This document shows, one piece after another, positions 44,493 through 53,862 of a stretch of DNA of 64,000 nucleotides; within the stretch, counting starts at the first letter, position 1; each line of letters opens with the position of its first letter. The translations under genes and the position numbers were made by a program. The stretch comes from Microlunatus panaciterrae (GTDB lineage: Bacteria; Actinomycetota; Actinomycetes; Propionibacteriales; Propionibacteriaceae), in assembly GCF_016907535.1 (NCBI RefSeq), contig NZ_JAFBCF010000001.1, positions 186,001-250,000 of the forward strand, read 5' to 3'. A model generated the notes under the pieces. It saw only the letters and a program-made list of their open reading frames with translations. It searched no databases and had not been told where the DNA came from.

Positions 44493-45178
44493 AGGGCATC
44501 TTCCTGCAGGTAGGGGTTCGTGGCCCGTTCGCGGGCCATGCTCGTCTGCGGTCCGTGACCGGGAAGAACCACCACCGAGTCCGGCAGGGGCAGCACCTTC
44601 GACCGCAGACTTCTCAGCATGTCGCCATGGTCTCCGCCTGGCAAATCAGTTCTGCCGATCGAGCCCGCGAAGAGCACGTCACCGGAGAACACCAGCGAGT
44701 CGACCTCGTCGTCGTTCGGGTAGGCCGTCCGATACATCACCGAGCCCGGGGTGTGCCCGGGGGCGTGGACGGCGCCGAGGTCGAGACCGGCCAGCTCCAA
44801 CCGGGCACCGTCGGTCAGCTCGCGCACCTCGTCAGGCTCGACGAAGCCGGCCGAGGTGCCGGTGATCTGCTGCAGCATCGCTTGCGTCTCGGGGCCCATC
44901 GCTCGCAACGGGTCGCTGAGCAGCGCGCGGTCGTCGGGATGGATCCAGGCCGGCGCGGCATAGCTGCTGCACACCGGGGCGACGCTGAACATATGGTCCA
45001 GGTGGCCGTGGGTCAGCACCACAGCCACAGGTTTGAGGTGCTGTTCGGCCACCACCTCGGCCACTCCGGCGGCCGCATCCATGCCTGGGTCGATCACGAT
45101 GCATTCGGCTCCGGGCTGGGTGGCCAGGACGTAGCAGTTCGTCTGCCACGGGCCAGCGGGAAAAGAGGCGATCAACAC
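44489..45178 (-). CDS. MBL-fold metallohydrolase (glyoxalase II-like)
   Basis: A 229-residue single-domain metallo-beta-lactamase-fold hydrolase. The dinuclear zinc motif is intact: LTHGHLDHMFSV, with later ligands in APGHTPGSVMY, FSGDVLFAGSIGRTD and LPGHGPQT. The N-terminus VLIASFPAGPWQTNCYVLA matches the actinobacterial group that precedes hisS. I chose the GTG at 45178, 7 bases after a TAGTCT box. Its substrate may be a hydroxyacyl-thioester, but actinobacterial members are poorly defined. Confidence 0.9.
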   Translation of the reverse strand: MLIASFPAGPWQTNCYVLATQPGAECIVIDPGMDAAAGVAEVVAEQHLKPVAVVLTHGHLDHMFSVAPVCSSYAAPAWIHPDDRALLSDPLRAMGPETQAMLQQITGTSAGFVEPDEVRELTDGARLELAGLDLGAVHAPGHTPGSVMYRTAYPNDDEVDSLVFSGDVLFAGSIGRTDLPGGDHGDMLRSLRSKVLPLPDSVVVLPGHGPQTSMARERATNPYLQEDAL

Positions 45179-45185
45179 AACCTTG

Positions 45186-45191
45186 AGACTA
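45186..45191 (-). promoter_or_regulatory. Leaderless-type -10 box for the MBL hydrolase
   Basis: TAGTCT on the minus strand ends 7 bases before GTG 45178. It is only 5 bp from the opposite-facing box of the DUF349 gene. Confidence 0.55.
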
Positions 45192-45196
45192 TCGGG

Positions 45197-45202
45197 CAGG
45201 AT
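45197..45202 (+). promoter_or_regulatory. Candidate leaderless -10 box for the DUF349 gene
   Basis: CAGGAT ends 6 bases before ATG 45209. It departs from TANNNT at the first base. There is no Shine-Dalgarno. Confidence 0.4.
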
Positions 45203-45208
45203 TGTCCC

Positions 45209-46480
45209 ATGAGCGAAGACGCAAAGGCCGAACACCTGGAGACCCCGGCACCGGGACCCGGCTCCTTCGGTCGAGTCGAACCTGACGGCACTGTGTACGT
45301 CCGAACAGCCGATGGGGAACGCAGAGTGGGCCAGGTGCCCGATGTCGGCCCGGACGAGGCACTCAGCTTCTTCGTCCGCCGGTTCGAGGCCCTGGAGCTC
45401 GAGGTGTCGCTGCTCGAGACCCGGATCAAATCCGGCGCCCTGTCACCAGATGATGCGGGCTCGGCCATCAAGACCGTCCGTACGGCCGTCACCGATGCAC
45501 ACGCGGTCGGTGACCTGGACCGACTGCTCGCGCGGTTGGAGGCGCTGTCGCCGATGATCGCGGAGCAACGCGCCGCGCGCCGGGCCGAGCGGGCCAAGCA
45601 GAACGAGGAGGCTCGGGCGGCCAAGGAGAAGTTCGTCGAGGAGGCGGAGAAGCTGGCCGCCGGCAACGACTGGCGCGGCGGGGTGAACCGGTTCCGGGCG
45701 CTGCTGGAGGAATGGAAGGCTCTCCCCCGGCTGGACCGGGCCACCGACGACCGGCTGTGGCACCGCTTCTCCAGTGCGCGGACGACGTACACCCGGCGCC
45801 GCAAGGCGCAGTTCGCCCAGCAGGCCGAGCAGCGTGAGGGCGCCCGGGCGACCAAGGAGAAACTGGTGGCCGAGGCCGAGGCGCTGGCCACCTCGACCGA
45901 CTGGGGACCCACGACGGGCGCCTACCGGGACCTGATGACCCGCTGGAAGGCGGCCGGCCCGGCGCCGCGCGGCCTGGACGACGCGCTGTGGAAGAGATTC
46001 CGCGCAGCGCAGGACACCTTCTTCGCGGCCAAGCAGGCCACCTTCGAGGAACAGGACGCCGAGTTCAAGGTCAACCAGGACGCCAAGGAGGCGCTGCTGG
46101 TCGAGGGCGAGGCGCTGCTGCCGATCACCGACCTGGATGCCGCCAAGGCGGGCTACCGCGACCTGCTGGAGCGCTGGACGGCCATCGGCAAGGTGCCGAG
46201 GGACGCCATCAAGCCGCTGGACAGTCGGCTGCGGGCGATCGAGTCCGCCATCAAGCAGGCCGAGGATGAGCAGTGGCGGCGGACCAACCCGGAGGCCCGC
46301 GCCCGGGCGGAGGACACCGCAGCCAAACTCGAGGCCCAGATCGAGGCGCTCGAGTCGAAAGCGACCCGGGCCGAGGCCCGCGGCGACCAGAAGGCCGCCA
46401 GAGAGGCGACCGAGTCCGCCAATACCTACCGCGAATGGCTCACCCAGGCGCAGAAGGCCGTCAGCGACTTCAGCGGATAG
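45209..46480 (+). CDS. DUF349 domain protein
   Basis: A 423-residue, strongly charged, mainly helical protein. After an N-terminal beta-rich segment (GRVEPDGTVYVRTADGERRVGQVPDV) it carries three tandem DUF349 units from about residue 125 (EKFVEEAEKLAAGNDWRGGVNRFRALLEEWKALPRLDRATDDRLWHRF; EKLVAEAEALATSTDW; EALLVEGEALLPITDL), then a C-terminal coiled coil. Function is unknown. The frame remains open far upstream inside the MBL gene, but ATG 45209 begins the conserved region. Confidence 0.87.
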   Translation: MSEDAKAEHLETPAPGPGSFGRVEPDGTVYVRTADGERRVGQVPDVGPDEALSFFVRRFEALELEVSLLETRIKSGALSPDDAGSAIKTVRTAVTDAHAVGDLDRLLARLEALSPMIAEQRAARRAERAKQNEEARAAKEKFVEEAEKLAAGNDWRGGVNRFRALLEEWKALPRLDRATDDRLWHRFSSARTTYTRRRKAQFAQQAEQREGARATKEKLVAEAEALATSTDWGPTTGAYRDLMTRWKAAGPAPRGLDDALWKRFRAAQDTFFAAKQATFEEQDAEFKVNQDAKEALLVEGEALLPITDLDAAKAGYRDLLERWTAIGKVPRDAIKPLDSRLRAIESAIKQAEDEQWRRTNPEARARAEDTAAKLEAQIEALESKATRAEARGDQKAAREATESANTYREWLTQAQKAVSDFSG

Positions 46481-46509
46481 CCGCGGCTCGACAGACCCCC
46501 GCGCCGCCC

Positions 46510-46588
46510 GTCCATCGTCCCGTACGCCCTCCGCACCCGTACGCCCTTGGTCCCGTACGCCGGTCGTCCCGTACCCGTACGCACGCCG
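46510..46588. repeat. Imperfect CCCGTACGCC repeat array
   Basis: Copies near 46519, 46536, 46551 and 46567-46587 in the convergent gap after the DUF349 gene. CGTACG in the units is self-complementary, so folding is possible. Confidence 0.65.
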
Positions 46589-46612
46589 GACCCTCAGGGC
46601 GCGACGCAGCCA

Positions 46613-46664
46613 GGGAAACTGTCACATGGCTCGGCAAATTTGCCGAGTCATGTGACAGTTTCCC
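46613..46664. repeat. 52-bp near-perfect palindrome
   Basis: The two 26-base arms match except for one G/T position, and the centre is AAATTT. One arm begins GGGAAACTGTCACATG. It is followed by a smaller palindrome (46662-46677, CCCAAGTTGACTTGGG) and by GAAACCGACACC twice (46677-46688 and 46700-46711). It lies between convergent DUF349 and relA genes, so it could terminate both, but it is longer than an ordinary terminator and may be a mobile repeat remnant. Confidence 0.85.
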
Positions 46665-46726
46665 AAGTTGACTTGGGAAACCGACACCGGTCAGCGCGAG
46701 AAACCGACACCCCGCAGGGCACCGGG

Positions 46727-49114
46727 CTACTGGTTGATGCGGTAGACGTCGAAGACGGCCGGGACCTGGCGGACCGCCTTCAGGACGTGATCCAGGTGGG
46801 TGGGGTCGGCGGTCTCGAAGGTGAACTTCGCCTTGCAGATCCGGTCCTTGCTGGTGTTCAGGGCCGCCGACAGGATGTTCACGTGCTGGTCGGAGAGCGA
46901 CCGGGTGATGTCGGAGAGCAGCCGGTTGCGGTCCAGCGCCTCGACCTGGATCGCGACCAGGTATGAGCTCTTGGCCGTCGGCGCCCAGGTCACCTCGATC
47001 AGCCGTTCCGGCTCCTGGCGCAGGTTGTCGGCGTTGACACAGTCGGTCCGGTGCACCGACACGCCGGCGCCCCGGGTCACGAAGCCGAGGATCTCGTCGC
47101 CGGGCACCGGGGTGCAGCACTTGGCCAGCTTGACCCACAGGTCGGAGGCGCCCACCACCTGGATGCCGGCGTCGTCGCCGCCACCGGCACCGGACCTGCG
47201 GCGGCCGGTGACCACCCGGTCCTCGCTGGTCTCGTCAGCGGCCGCGTCCTCGCCCCCCTCGACCAGGATCAGCCGGTTGACCACGGCCTGGGCTCCCACC
47301 GTGCCCTCGCCCACCGCCGCATACAGCGCTGTCACGTCGGCCAGCTTGAAGTAACCGGCCACCGCGGTCAGGTGCTCGAGGGTCAGCAGCCGCTGCAGCG
47401 GCAGGCCGGCCTTGCGCATCTGCCGGGCCAGCGACTCCTTGCCCAGCTCGATGGACTCCTCGCGGCGCTCCTTGGTGAAGTGATGGCGGATCTTGTTCCG
47501 GGCCCGCGGGCTCTTGACGAAGCCCAGCCAGTCCCGGCTCGGCCCGGCACCCTCCGCCTTGGAGGTGAAGATCTCCACCACATCGCCGTTGGCCAGTGCC
47601 GACTCCAGCGGCACCAGCCGCCCGTTGACCCGGGCGCCGATGCACCGGTTGCCCACCTCGGTGTGGATGGCGTAGGCGAAGTCGACCGGCGTCGAGCCCG
47701 CCGGCAGCGACATCACGTCGCCCTTCGGGGTGAACGCGAACACCTCGTTGGAGTTGATCTCGAACCTGAGCGAGTCGAGGAACTCCCCCGGGTCGGCGGT
47801 CTCCCGCTGCCAGTCCAGCAGCTGGCGGACCCAGACCAGGTCACCGCCGTCGCCCCTGGCCGGCGACGGGGTGTCTCCCTTGGTCTCCTTGTACTTCCAG
47901 TGCGCCGCGACGCCGAACTCGGCCCGCCGGTGCATCTCGTCGGTGCGGATCTGCAGCTCCACCGGCTTGCCCTGCGGTCCGAGCACGGTGGTGTGCAGCG
48001 ACTGGTACATGTTGAACTTGGGCATCGCGATGTAGTCCTTGAACCGCCCGGGCAGCGGGTTCCAGCGGACATGCATCACGCCGAGGGCCGCATAGCAGTC
48101 CCGTGGGCTCTCGACCAGGATCCGCAGGCCGACCAGGTCGTAGATGTCCTGGAAGTCGCGGCCACGGACGACCATCTTCTGGTAGATCGAGTAGTAGTGC
48201 TTCGGTCGACCGGTCACCGTCGCCTTAATCTTGGCCGCCTTCAGGTCGGCCCGGACCTGGTCGATCACCGAGGAGAGGAACTGTTCCCGGGACGGCGCCG
48301 CCTCGGCCACCAGCCGGACGATCTCGTTGTACACCTTGGGATGAAGGGTGGCGAAGGACAGGTCCTCCAGCTCCCACTTGATGGCGTTCATGCCGAGCCG
48401 GTGGGCCAGCGGGGCGAAGATCTCCAGCGTCTCCGAGGCGATCCGCGCCTGCTTGTCGGGCCGCAGATAGTGCAGCGTACGCATGTTGTGCAGCCGGTCC
48501 GCGAGCTTGATCACCAGGACGCGGATGTCCTTGCTCATGGCAACGACCATCTTGCGGATGGTCTCCGACTTCGCCGACTCGCCGTACTTGACCTTGTCCA
48601 GCTTGGTGCAGCCGTCGACGAGCAGCGCCACCTCCTCGCCGAAGTCCTTGCTCAGCTGGGTCAGCGTGTACGCGGTGTCCTCGACGGTGTCGTGCAGCAG
48701 GGCCGCGCAGAGGGTCGGCTCGGTCATCCCGAGCTCGGCCAGGATGGTCGTCACCGCCAGCGGGTGGGTGATGTAGGCGTCGCCGCTCTTGCGGAGCTGA
48801 CCACGGTGATACCGCTCGGCGGTGCGGTAGGCGCGTTCGATCACCGCCAGGTCGGCCTTGGGGTGGCTGGCGCGGATGACCTTGAACAGCGGGTCGAGCA
48901 CCTCGACCTGGGGCCGGGTGGTGCCGAGCCGGGCCAGCCGCTGACGCATCCGGACCCTGGGCTGCTCGGGTCCGGTAGCGAGACGTACCGGGATCGCGAC
49001 GCTGGAGGACTCCTGGACCGCAGGCGCAGCACCGGACTCCGGCGGGCTGTCAGCGCTCGTCGGTGACACCTCCGGCGCAGTGGTCGGAGTGACGGCGGTA
49101 CCTGGTTCGCTCAA
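46727..49114 (-). CDS. relA: Bifunctional (p)ppGpp synthetase/hydrolase
   Basis: Makes and degrades the stringent-response alarmone. The 795 residues comprise a disordered N-terminus (1-60), the HD hydrolase domain ([17 protein letters not shown] at about 139-147), the synthetase domain ([34 protein letters not shown]), a TGS domain (about 425-490), and a C-terminal ACT domain (about 720-790). The basic RPKH motif is that of bifunctional enzymes. I accept TTG 49114 with GAGG upstream; a TAGACT box (49144-49149) gives a short leader. Confidence 0.95.
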   Translation of the reverse strand: MSEPGTAVTPTTAPEVSPTSADSPPESGAAPAVQESSSVAIPVRLATGPEQPRVRMRQRLARLGTTRPQVEVLDPLFKVIRASHPKADLAVIERAYRTAERYHRGQLRKSGDAYITHPLAVTTILAELGMTEPTLCAALLHDTVEDTAYTLTQLSKDFGEEVALLVDGCTKLDKVKYGESAKSETIRKMVVAMSKDIRVLVIKLADRLHNMRTLHYLRPDKQARIASETLEIFAPLAHRLGMNAIKWELEDLSFATLHPKVYNEIVRLVAEAAPSREQFLSSVIDQVRADLKAAKIKATVTGRPKHYYSIYQKMVVRGRDFQDIYDLVGLRILVESPRDCYAALGVMHVRWNPLPGRFKDYIAMPKFNMYQSLHTTVLGPQGKPVELQIRTDEMHRRAEFGVAAHWKYKETKGDTPSPARGDGGDLVWVRQLLDWQRETADPGEFLDSLRFEINSNEVFAFTPKGDVMSLPAGSTPVDFAYAIHTEVGNRCIGARVNGRLVPLESALANGDVVEIFTSKAEGAGPSRDWLGFVKSPRARNKIRHHFTKERREESIELGKESLARQMRKAGLPLQRLLTLEHLTAVAGYFKLADVTALYAAVGEGTVGAQAVVNRLILVEGGEDAAADETSEDRVVTGRRRSGAGGGDDAGIQVVGASDLWVKLAKCCTPVPGDEILGFVTRGAGVSVHRTDCVNADNLRQEPERLIEVTWAPTAKSSYLVAIQVEALDRNRLLSDITRSLSDQHVNILSAALNTSKDRICKAKFTFETADPTHLDHVLKAVRQVPAVFDVYRINQ

Positions 49115-49143
49115 GCGACGACCTCATTCCGTGGGAGTCCCCA

Positions 49144-49149
49144 AGTCTA
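49144..49149 (-). promoter_or_regulatory. -10 box for relA
   Basis: TAGACT on the minus strand, predicted start near 49137 and leader about 22 nt, long enough for the GAGG site. The -35 is weak. Confidence 0.4.
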
Positions 49150-49182
49150 GTGGTGCCTGCGCACCTGTCACTCCCTAGGGTT

Positions 49183-50289
49183 TCAACGCCCTCGTCGACC
49201 CCCGAATTCCCTACGCTCCCCGCCGGAAGGCAGCGGTGCTGCCGCCTGGTCGGACCTGCGGACCACCACCAGCTGGTCGCCGGTCTCAAGCCGCGCCACG
49301 GTGGGGTCGTAGAACCGTCGCAGGGTCTTGTTCCGGACCACGGCCACGACCCGTTCGCCCATCACCTCGCCCGGTGACTTGCCGACCTCGTCGGCGGTGA
49401 CCTGCCGCTCGGACACCTCCAGCCCGTCTCCGGACGACAGCAGGTCCTCGATCACGGTGCCCAGGTTGGGGCTGACCGCGGACAGCCCCAGCAGCCGGCC
49501 GACCGCATCCGAGGAGGTGACCACGGCGTCGGCGCCGGACTGGCGGATCAGGGTCGCATTGTCCTGCTCGCGGACGGCCACCACGACATGTGCGCTCGGG
49601 TTCAGCTGGCGTACGGTCAGCGTCACCAGGATCGCCGAGTCGTCCCGGTCCAGCGTGATGATCACCTCGCGGGCCTTGCTGATCTCGGCCCGGCGGAGGA
49701 TGTCCCGACGGGTGGCATCGCCCTCGATGGCGGCATAGCCGCCGATGTTGGCGTCGCTGATCGCCGACGGCCGGCCGTCGATGATGACCACCTGTGCCGG
49801 GTTGCAGTTGTTCTTCTCGAGCGTCTTCACGGCGGCCCGGCCCTTGGTGCCGTAGCCGACGACGACGATGTGATTGCGCATCCGCTTCCTCCAACGTGCA
49901 TCGCGGAACACCCGGCGACCTTCGTTCGCCAGCACTTCCAGTGTGGTGCCGACCAACAACACCAGGAACAGGATCCTCATCGGCGTGATCAAGATGGCGT
50001 TGATGATCCGGGCGTGGGTCGCCACCGGGGTGATGTCACCGTAGCCGGTGGTGGTGATCGTCACTGTGGCGTAGTAGATCGCGTCGACCAGGCTGACCAC
50101 ATGGTCGGCGTTGTTGTCCTGGTAGGCGCCGCGGTCGAAGTAGACCAGGCCGACGGTGATCACCAGCAGCCCGAGCGCGAACAGCGCCCGTCGCCCGAGC
50201 TCCCGGGTCGGCGTGGAGGTGCGCGCCGGCAGGCTGACCAGTGCCTGGTAGCCCCAGGCCGGCCTGCTGCGACCTTCCTCGCTGTTCAT
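49183..50289 (-). CDS. Two-TM potassium channel with RCK domain
   Basis: A 368-residue K+ channel. TM1 is about residues 32-50 (RALFALGLLVITVGLVYF); the pore helix and selectivity filter read YYATVTITTTGYGDITP (about 72-88), and TM2 is about 95-118. The RCK domain follows, with the nucleotide loop VVVGYGTKGRAAVKTL and ending around residue 250, then a TrkA-C-like domain (about 275-345). Unlike Kv channels there is no voltage sensor. The start overlaps the apt stop by 4 bases, so it is part of the secDF-apt transcript. It probably helps set membrane potential or turgor. Confidence 0.92.
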   Translation of the reverse strand: MNSEEGRSRPAWGYQALVSLPARTSTPTRELGRRALFALGLLVITVGLVYFDRGAYQDNNADHVVSLVDAIYYATVTITTTGYGDITPVATHARIINAILITPMRILFLVLLVGTTLEVLANEGRRVFRDARWRKRMRNHIVVVGYGTKGRAAVKTLEKNNCNPAQVVIIDGRPSAISDANIGGYAAIEGDATRRDILRRAEISKAREVIITLDRDDSAILVTLTVRQLNPSAHVVVAVREQDNATLIRQSGADAVVTSSDAVGRLLGLSAVSPNLGTVIEDLLSSGDGLEVSERQVTADEVGKSPGEVMGERVVAVVRNKTLRRFYDPTVARLETGDQLVVVRRSDQAAAPLPSGGERREFGGRRGR

Positions 50290-50831
50290 GACGATCCGAA
50301 GCGCAGCAGCGCGTTGACGGTGTCGATCCCCTGCGCGGTCAGGTAGTCGCGACCGGAGAGGAAGGTCAGCTCCATCAGTACGGTGACGGCCACCAGCTCT
50401 GCGCCAAGCTGCTTGAGCAGTCCGGCGGTGGCTCCGACCGTGCCGCCGGTCGCCAGCACGTCGTCGACCACCAGGACCCGAGCCCCGTCGGCGATGGCGT
50501 CGGCGTGGATGGTCAGGGTCTCGGCGCCGTACTCCAGGTCATAGCTCTGTGCCAGGGTGTCACCGGGCAGCTTGCCGGGCTTGCGCACCGGAACGAAGCC
50601 GGCGCCCAGTGCCAACGCGACCGGTGCCCCGAAGATGAATCCGCGCGCCTCCATCCCCACCACGACGTCGATGTCGTCCGGGGAGATCTCGACCATGCCG
50701 TTGACCGCCTCGGCGAAACCGCCCGGGGAGGCCAGCAGCGGGGTGATGTCCTTGAACACCACGCCGGGCTGCGGGAAGTCGGGGATGTCGCGGATCAGCC
50801 GGCTGAGCCGGTCTGCGGCGCTGGGGCTCAT
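50286..50831 (-). CDS. apt: Adenine phosphoribosyltransferase
   Basis: Salvages adenine to AMP with PRPP. The 181 residues have IPDFPQPGVVFKDITPLL, GMEARGFIFGAPVALALGAGFVPVRKPGKLP and the PRPP loop VLVVDDVLATGGTVGAT. I chose ATG 50831, 2 bases after the secF stop; the open frame continues upstream only as a shadow of secF. The secD-secF-apt-relA order is common in actinobacteria; here a K+ channel gene is inserted. Confidence 0.96.
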   Translation of the reverse strand: MSPSAADRLSRLIRDIPDFPQPGVVFKDITPLLASPGGFAEAVNGMVEISPDDIDVVVGMEARGFIFGAPVALALGAGFVPVRKPGKLPGDTLAQSYDLEYGAETLTIHADAIADGARVLVVDDVLATGGTVGATAGLLKQLGAELVAVTVLMELTFLSGRDYLTAQGIDTVNALLRFGSS

Positions 50832-50833
50832 CA

Positions 50834-52141
50834 CTACTTCTTCCGCTGGCTTCGCGGTCGGTGCTGAGGCTGCGGCCGTTTGGCGGCGGCGTCGTCGAGC
50901 GGCCTGGTCCCGACCGCAGGGGTGCTCCCGGTCCGGGTGACGGTGATGGGGATCTTCGAGCCGCCCTCGGCCGGCTGCTCCGGCGTCGTCGACTGCTCGA
51001 CGCTGCCCTCGCCGGCCTCCTCCGCCTGCTTGGCGGCCAGCCGCTCGCGGTATCCCTGTGCTCCGGACGCTGACGAGGCGCTGCGCCGACTGGCTGCTGC
51101 AGTCCGGCTCGCCCCGGCCCGCTCGGCTGCATCGGTGCTGGCTCCGGTCCGGGCTGTCTCCTTGGCCCGCCGGTTCTCGACCCGCTTCCGGAGCTTGACC
51201 ATCTCCGGCTCGCGTTCCTTCATCTGGGCCAGCAGCGGCGTCGCGATGAAGATGGACGAGTAGGCCCCCGACACCATACCCACGAAGAGCGCCAGCGCCA
51301 GGTCCTTCAGCGGCCCGGTGCCGAGGATGGCAGCTCCGGCGAACAGCAGCGCCGCCACCGGCAGTACGCCGATGACCGTGGTGTTGATCGACCGGACCAG
51401 CACCTGGTTGACCGCCAGGTTGGCACCCTCGGAGTAGGTGCGGGTGGTGCTGGAGCGGATGTCGCGGACGTTCTCGCGGACCTTGTCGAAGACGACGACG
51501 GTGTCGTAGAGCGAGTAGCCGAGGATGGTCAGCACGCCGATCAGGGTTGCCGGACTGACGGTGAACCCGACCAGGGCATAGATCCCGACCGTCAGCACCA
51601 GGTCGTGCAGCAACGCCACCAATGCAGCGATGGACATCTTCCCGTTCCGGAAGTAGGCCCAGATCACCAGCGTGACCAGGACCAGGAAGACCACCAGCGC
51701 GATCAGGGCCTTGTCGGTGATCTGCTTGCCCCACGAGGCACCGATCAGGCTGTAGGCGACCTCCTCGCTCTTGATCCCCACCTCCTTCGCGATCGCCCCA
51801 CGCACCTTCGCCACTTCGTCCACGTCGAGGGTGCGGGTCTGCACCCGCACCGTGTTCGTGCCGATGGTGGTGACCGAGGCCTCGCCCAGGTCGGTGACAC
51901 CGGACGCCTCGACCGCATGCCGGACGTCGTCGACGGTGCTGTGGGTCACGCTGACCGGAGCCTGGAAGTCGGCACCGCCCTTGAACTCGATCCCCCAGGA
52001 GAGGCCCCGCAGGCCGAGGGAGGCCAGCGCGACCACGATCAGGATGGCCGAGACGAGATACCAGCGACGCCTTCTGCCGACGAAGTCGTAGGAGATCTCC
52101 CCCGTGTAGAGCTTGTGCCCGACGTTGGACAGTTTGGACAT
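50834..52141 (-). CDS. secF: Protein translocase subunit SecF
   Basis: Inner-membrane part of the SecDF chaperone that uses proton flow to aid export. The 435 residues have six predicted helices; FKGGADFQ after TM1 and VLTILGYSLYDTVVVFDKVREN in the conserved membrane region. The last about 130 residues form a cytosolic tail rich in Ala, Ser, Gln and Arg, ending in a basic stretch; it is longer than in E. coli but such tails occur in actinobacteria. The ATG overlaps the secD stop (TGATG). Confidence 0.95.
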   Translation of the reverse strand: MSKLSNVGHKLYTGEISYDFVGRRRRWYLVSAILIVVALASLGLRGLSWGIEFKGGADFQAPVSVTHSTVDDVRHAVEASGVTDLGEASVTTIGTNTVRVQTRTLDVDEVAKVRGAIAKEVGIKSEEVAYSLIGASWGKQITDKALIALVVFLVLVTLVIWAYFRNGKMSIAALVALLHDLVLTVGIYALVGFTVSPATLIGVLTILGYSLYDTVVVFDKVRENVRDIRSSTTRTYSEGANLAVNQVLVRSINTTVIGVLPVAALLFAGAAILGTGPLKDLALALFVGMVSGAYSSIFIATPLLAQMKEREPEMVKLRKRVENRRAKETARTGASTDAAERAGASRTAAASRRSASSASGAQGYRERLAAKQAEEAGEGSVEQSTTPEQPAEGGSKIPITVTRTGSTPAVGTRPLDDAAAKRPQPQHRPRSQRKK

Positions 52142-53856
52142 CAGGCCTCCACTACTTCGGGATCCGTCGCAGCGGCCCGCCCCTTGCGGGGTCGCCTGCC
52201 GGGCAGCTCCTTGACCCCCAGGTGAGCCGGGTCGAGCCCGGACAGCCGGTGGCCGCCGCCGAAGAACTTCGTCCGGGCCAGCAGCGTCATCAGCGGCTTG
52301 GTGAACAGGAACACCACCGCAACGTCGATCAGGGTCGTCAACCCGAGAGTGAACGCGAAGCCCTTCACCGAGCCGATCGCGAGCACGAACAGGACCACTG
52401 CGGAGAGCATCGAGACGGCATCGGCGATCAGCACCGTCTGCCGGGCCCGGCGCCAGCCGACCTCGACGGCCGAACGGAGACTGCGCCCGTCGCGAACCTC
52501 GTCCCGGATCCGTTCGAAGTAGATGACGAAGCTGTCGGCGGTGACGCCGATGGCCACGATCGCGCCGGCGATACCCGGCAGGTTCAGCGCGAACCCGACG
52601 GAACCACCGAGCAGCACCATGGTGGCGTAGGTGATGGTGCCGGCAACCAGCAGCGAGGCGACGACGACGATGCCCAGGCCGCGGTAGTACAGGAAGCAGT
52701 AGCCGACCACCAGGATCAGGCCGATCAGCCCGGCGATCATGCCAGCGCGCAACTGCTCACCGCCCAGGGTGGCCGAGACGTTGGACACCTCGGAGATCTC
52801 GAACGACAGCGGGAGGGCGCCGTATTTCAGGACGTTGGCGAGCTCCTGGGCCGACTGCTGGTTGAAGTTGCCCGAGATCTCGGCCTTGCCGCCGGGGATC
52901 GCCGCGCTCACCGACGGCGCGGAGATGGACTTCCCGTCCAGCACGATGGCGAACCGGTTCTGCGGGTCCTGACGGGTGGCCAGTACGCCGGTCGCGTTCT
53001 GGAACGCCTTCGCCCCGGAGGAGTCGAACTCGAGGTTGACCACCCAGGTGAGCTGCCCCTGCGGTACGCCGGCACTGGCCGACGTCAGCTGGTCACCCTT
53101 GATCAGGGTCGGGCCCAGCAGGTACTTCTCGGTGCCCTCCCGGTTGCAGGCGAACAGCGGCTGGTCCGACACGTCGGGGAACTCGTCTCCGCACTTGTAC
53201 GTGGCGAACTCGCTGTAGTCGTTCTCGCTCGGCTGGAAGTTGATGGCCTTGTCGGGGGCGGTGCCCTTGCCGGCCTCCGTCGGGCGGGGCGTCTTCGGCG
53301 CGGGCGGCGCCGTCGGCAACTGCGGCGCGGGGCGGCCGTTTCCGGTCGCGGAGGCGCTCGGCCGGGCCGAGGCAGTGGCCGACCCACCGGGGGCGGCAGA
53401 CGCACTGGCGCCGCCTCCCGGCTGGGTCGACGCGCTGGCGCCGGCACTCGGGCTGGGACTGGCCTGGACGGCGGGCTGGACCGGTTCGGCGGCGTAGACG
53501 GCGCGGAACCGCAGCACGGCGGTCTGACCGACCAGCCGGACGAGCTCGTCCTGCTGAACGTTCGGCACGCTGACCACGATCTGGTTGTTGCCGGCGGTCG
53601 TCACCTCGGACTCGCCGACGCCGAGGCTGTCCACCCGGTTCTGGATGATGGTCCGCGCCTGCTCCAGGCTGTTCGGGTCGACATCACCGGCACCGCTGGT
53701 GTTCGAGGCGGTGAGGGTGATGGTGGTTCCGCCCCGCAGGTCGAGGCCCAACTTGGGGGTCCAGGACTTGGTGAACGCCATCAGACCGACCAACGCGACG
53801 ACCACGATCAGCAGCGCCACCAGAGTGCGGCCCGGGTGGCCAGGCTTCGTTGCCAC
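52141..53856 (-). CDS. secD: Protein translocase subunit SecD
   Basis: Partner of SecF with a large periplasm-side domain. The 571 residues start with TM1 (LVALLIVVVALVGLMAF) and LGLDLRGGTTITL. A Ser/Ala/Pro/Gly-rich low-complexity region of about 70 residues (about 132-200) interrupts the extracytoplasmic domain. The C-terminal half has five further helices including AGAIVAIGVTADSFVIYFERIRDE. The gap to yajC is 6 bases. Its C-terminus is basic (GRRPRKGRAA). Confidence 0.95.
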   Translation of the reverse strand: MATKPGHPGRTLVALLIVVVALVGLMAFTKSWTPKLGLDLRGGTTITLTASNTSGAGDVDPNSLEQARTIIQNRVDSLGVGESEVTTAGNNQIVVSVPNVQQDELVRLVGQTAVLRFRAVYAAEPVQPAVQASPSPSAGASASTQPGGGASASAAPGGSATASARPSASATGNGRPAPQLPTAPPAPKTPRPTEAGKGTAPDKAINFQPSENDYSEFATYKCGDEFPDVSDQPLFACNREGTEKYLLGPTLIKGDQLTSASAGVPQGQLTWVVNLEFDSSGAKAFQNATGVLATRQDPQNRFAIVLDGKSISAPSVSAAIPGGKAEISGNFNQQSAQELANVLKYGALPLSFEISEVSNVSATLGGEQLRAGMIAGLIGLILVVGYCFLYYRGLGIVVVASLLVAGTITYATMVLLGGSVGFALNLPGIAGAIVAIGVTADSFVIYFERIRDEVRDGRSLRSAVEVGWRRARQTVLIADAVSMLSAVVLFVLAIGSVKGFAFTLGLTTLIDVAVVFLFTKPLMTLLARTKFFGGGHRLSGLDPAHLGVKELPGRRPRKGRAAATDPEVVEA

Positions 53857-53862
53857 GGGTGG

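Noticed and set aside
47051-49066. Plus-strand open frame of about 670 codons
   Set aside because: Antisense to relA; no domain seen.
50834-51734. Extended apt frame reaching into secF
   Set aside because: The extension is a frame-shifted shadow of secF; apt homology begins at the ATG at 50831, two bases after the secF stop.
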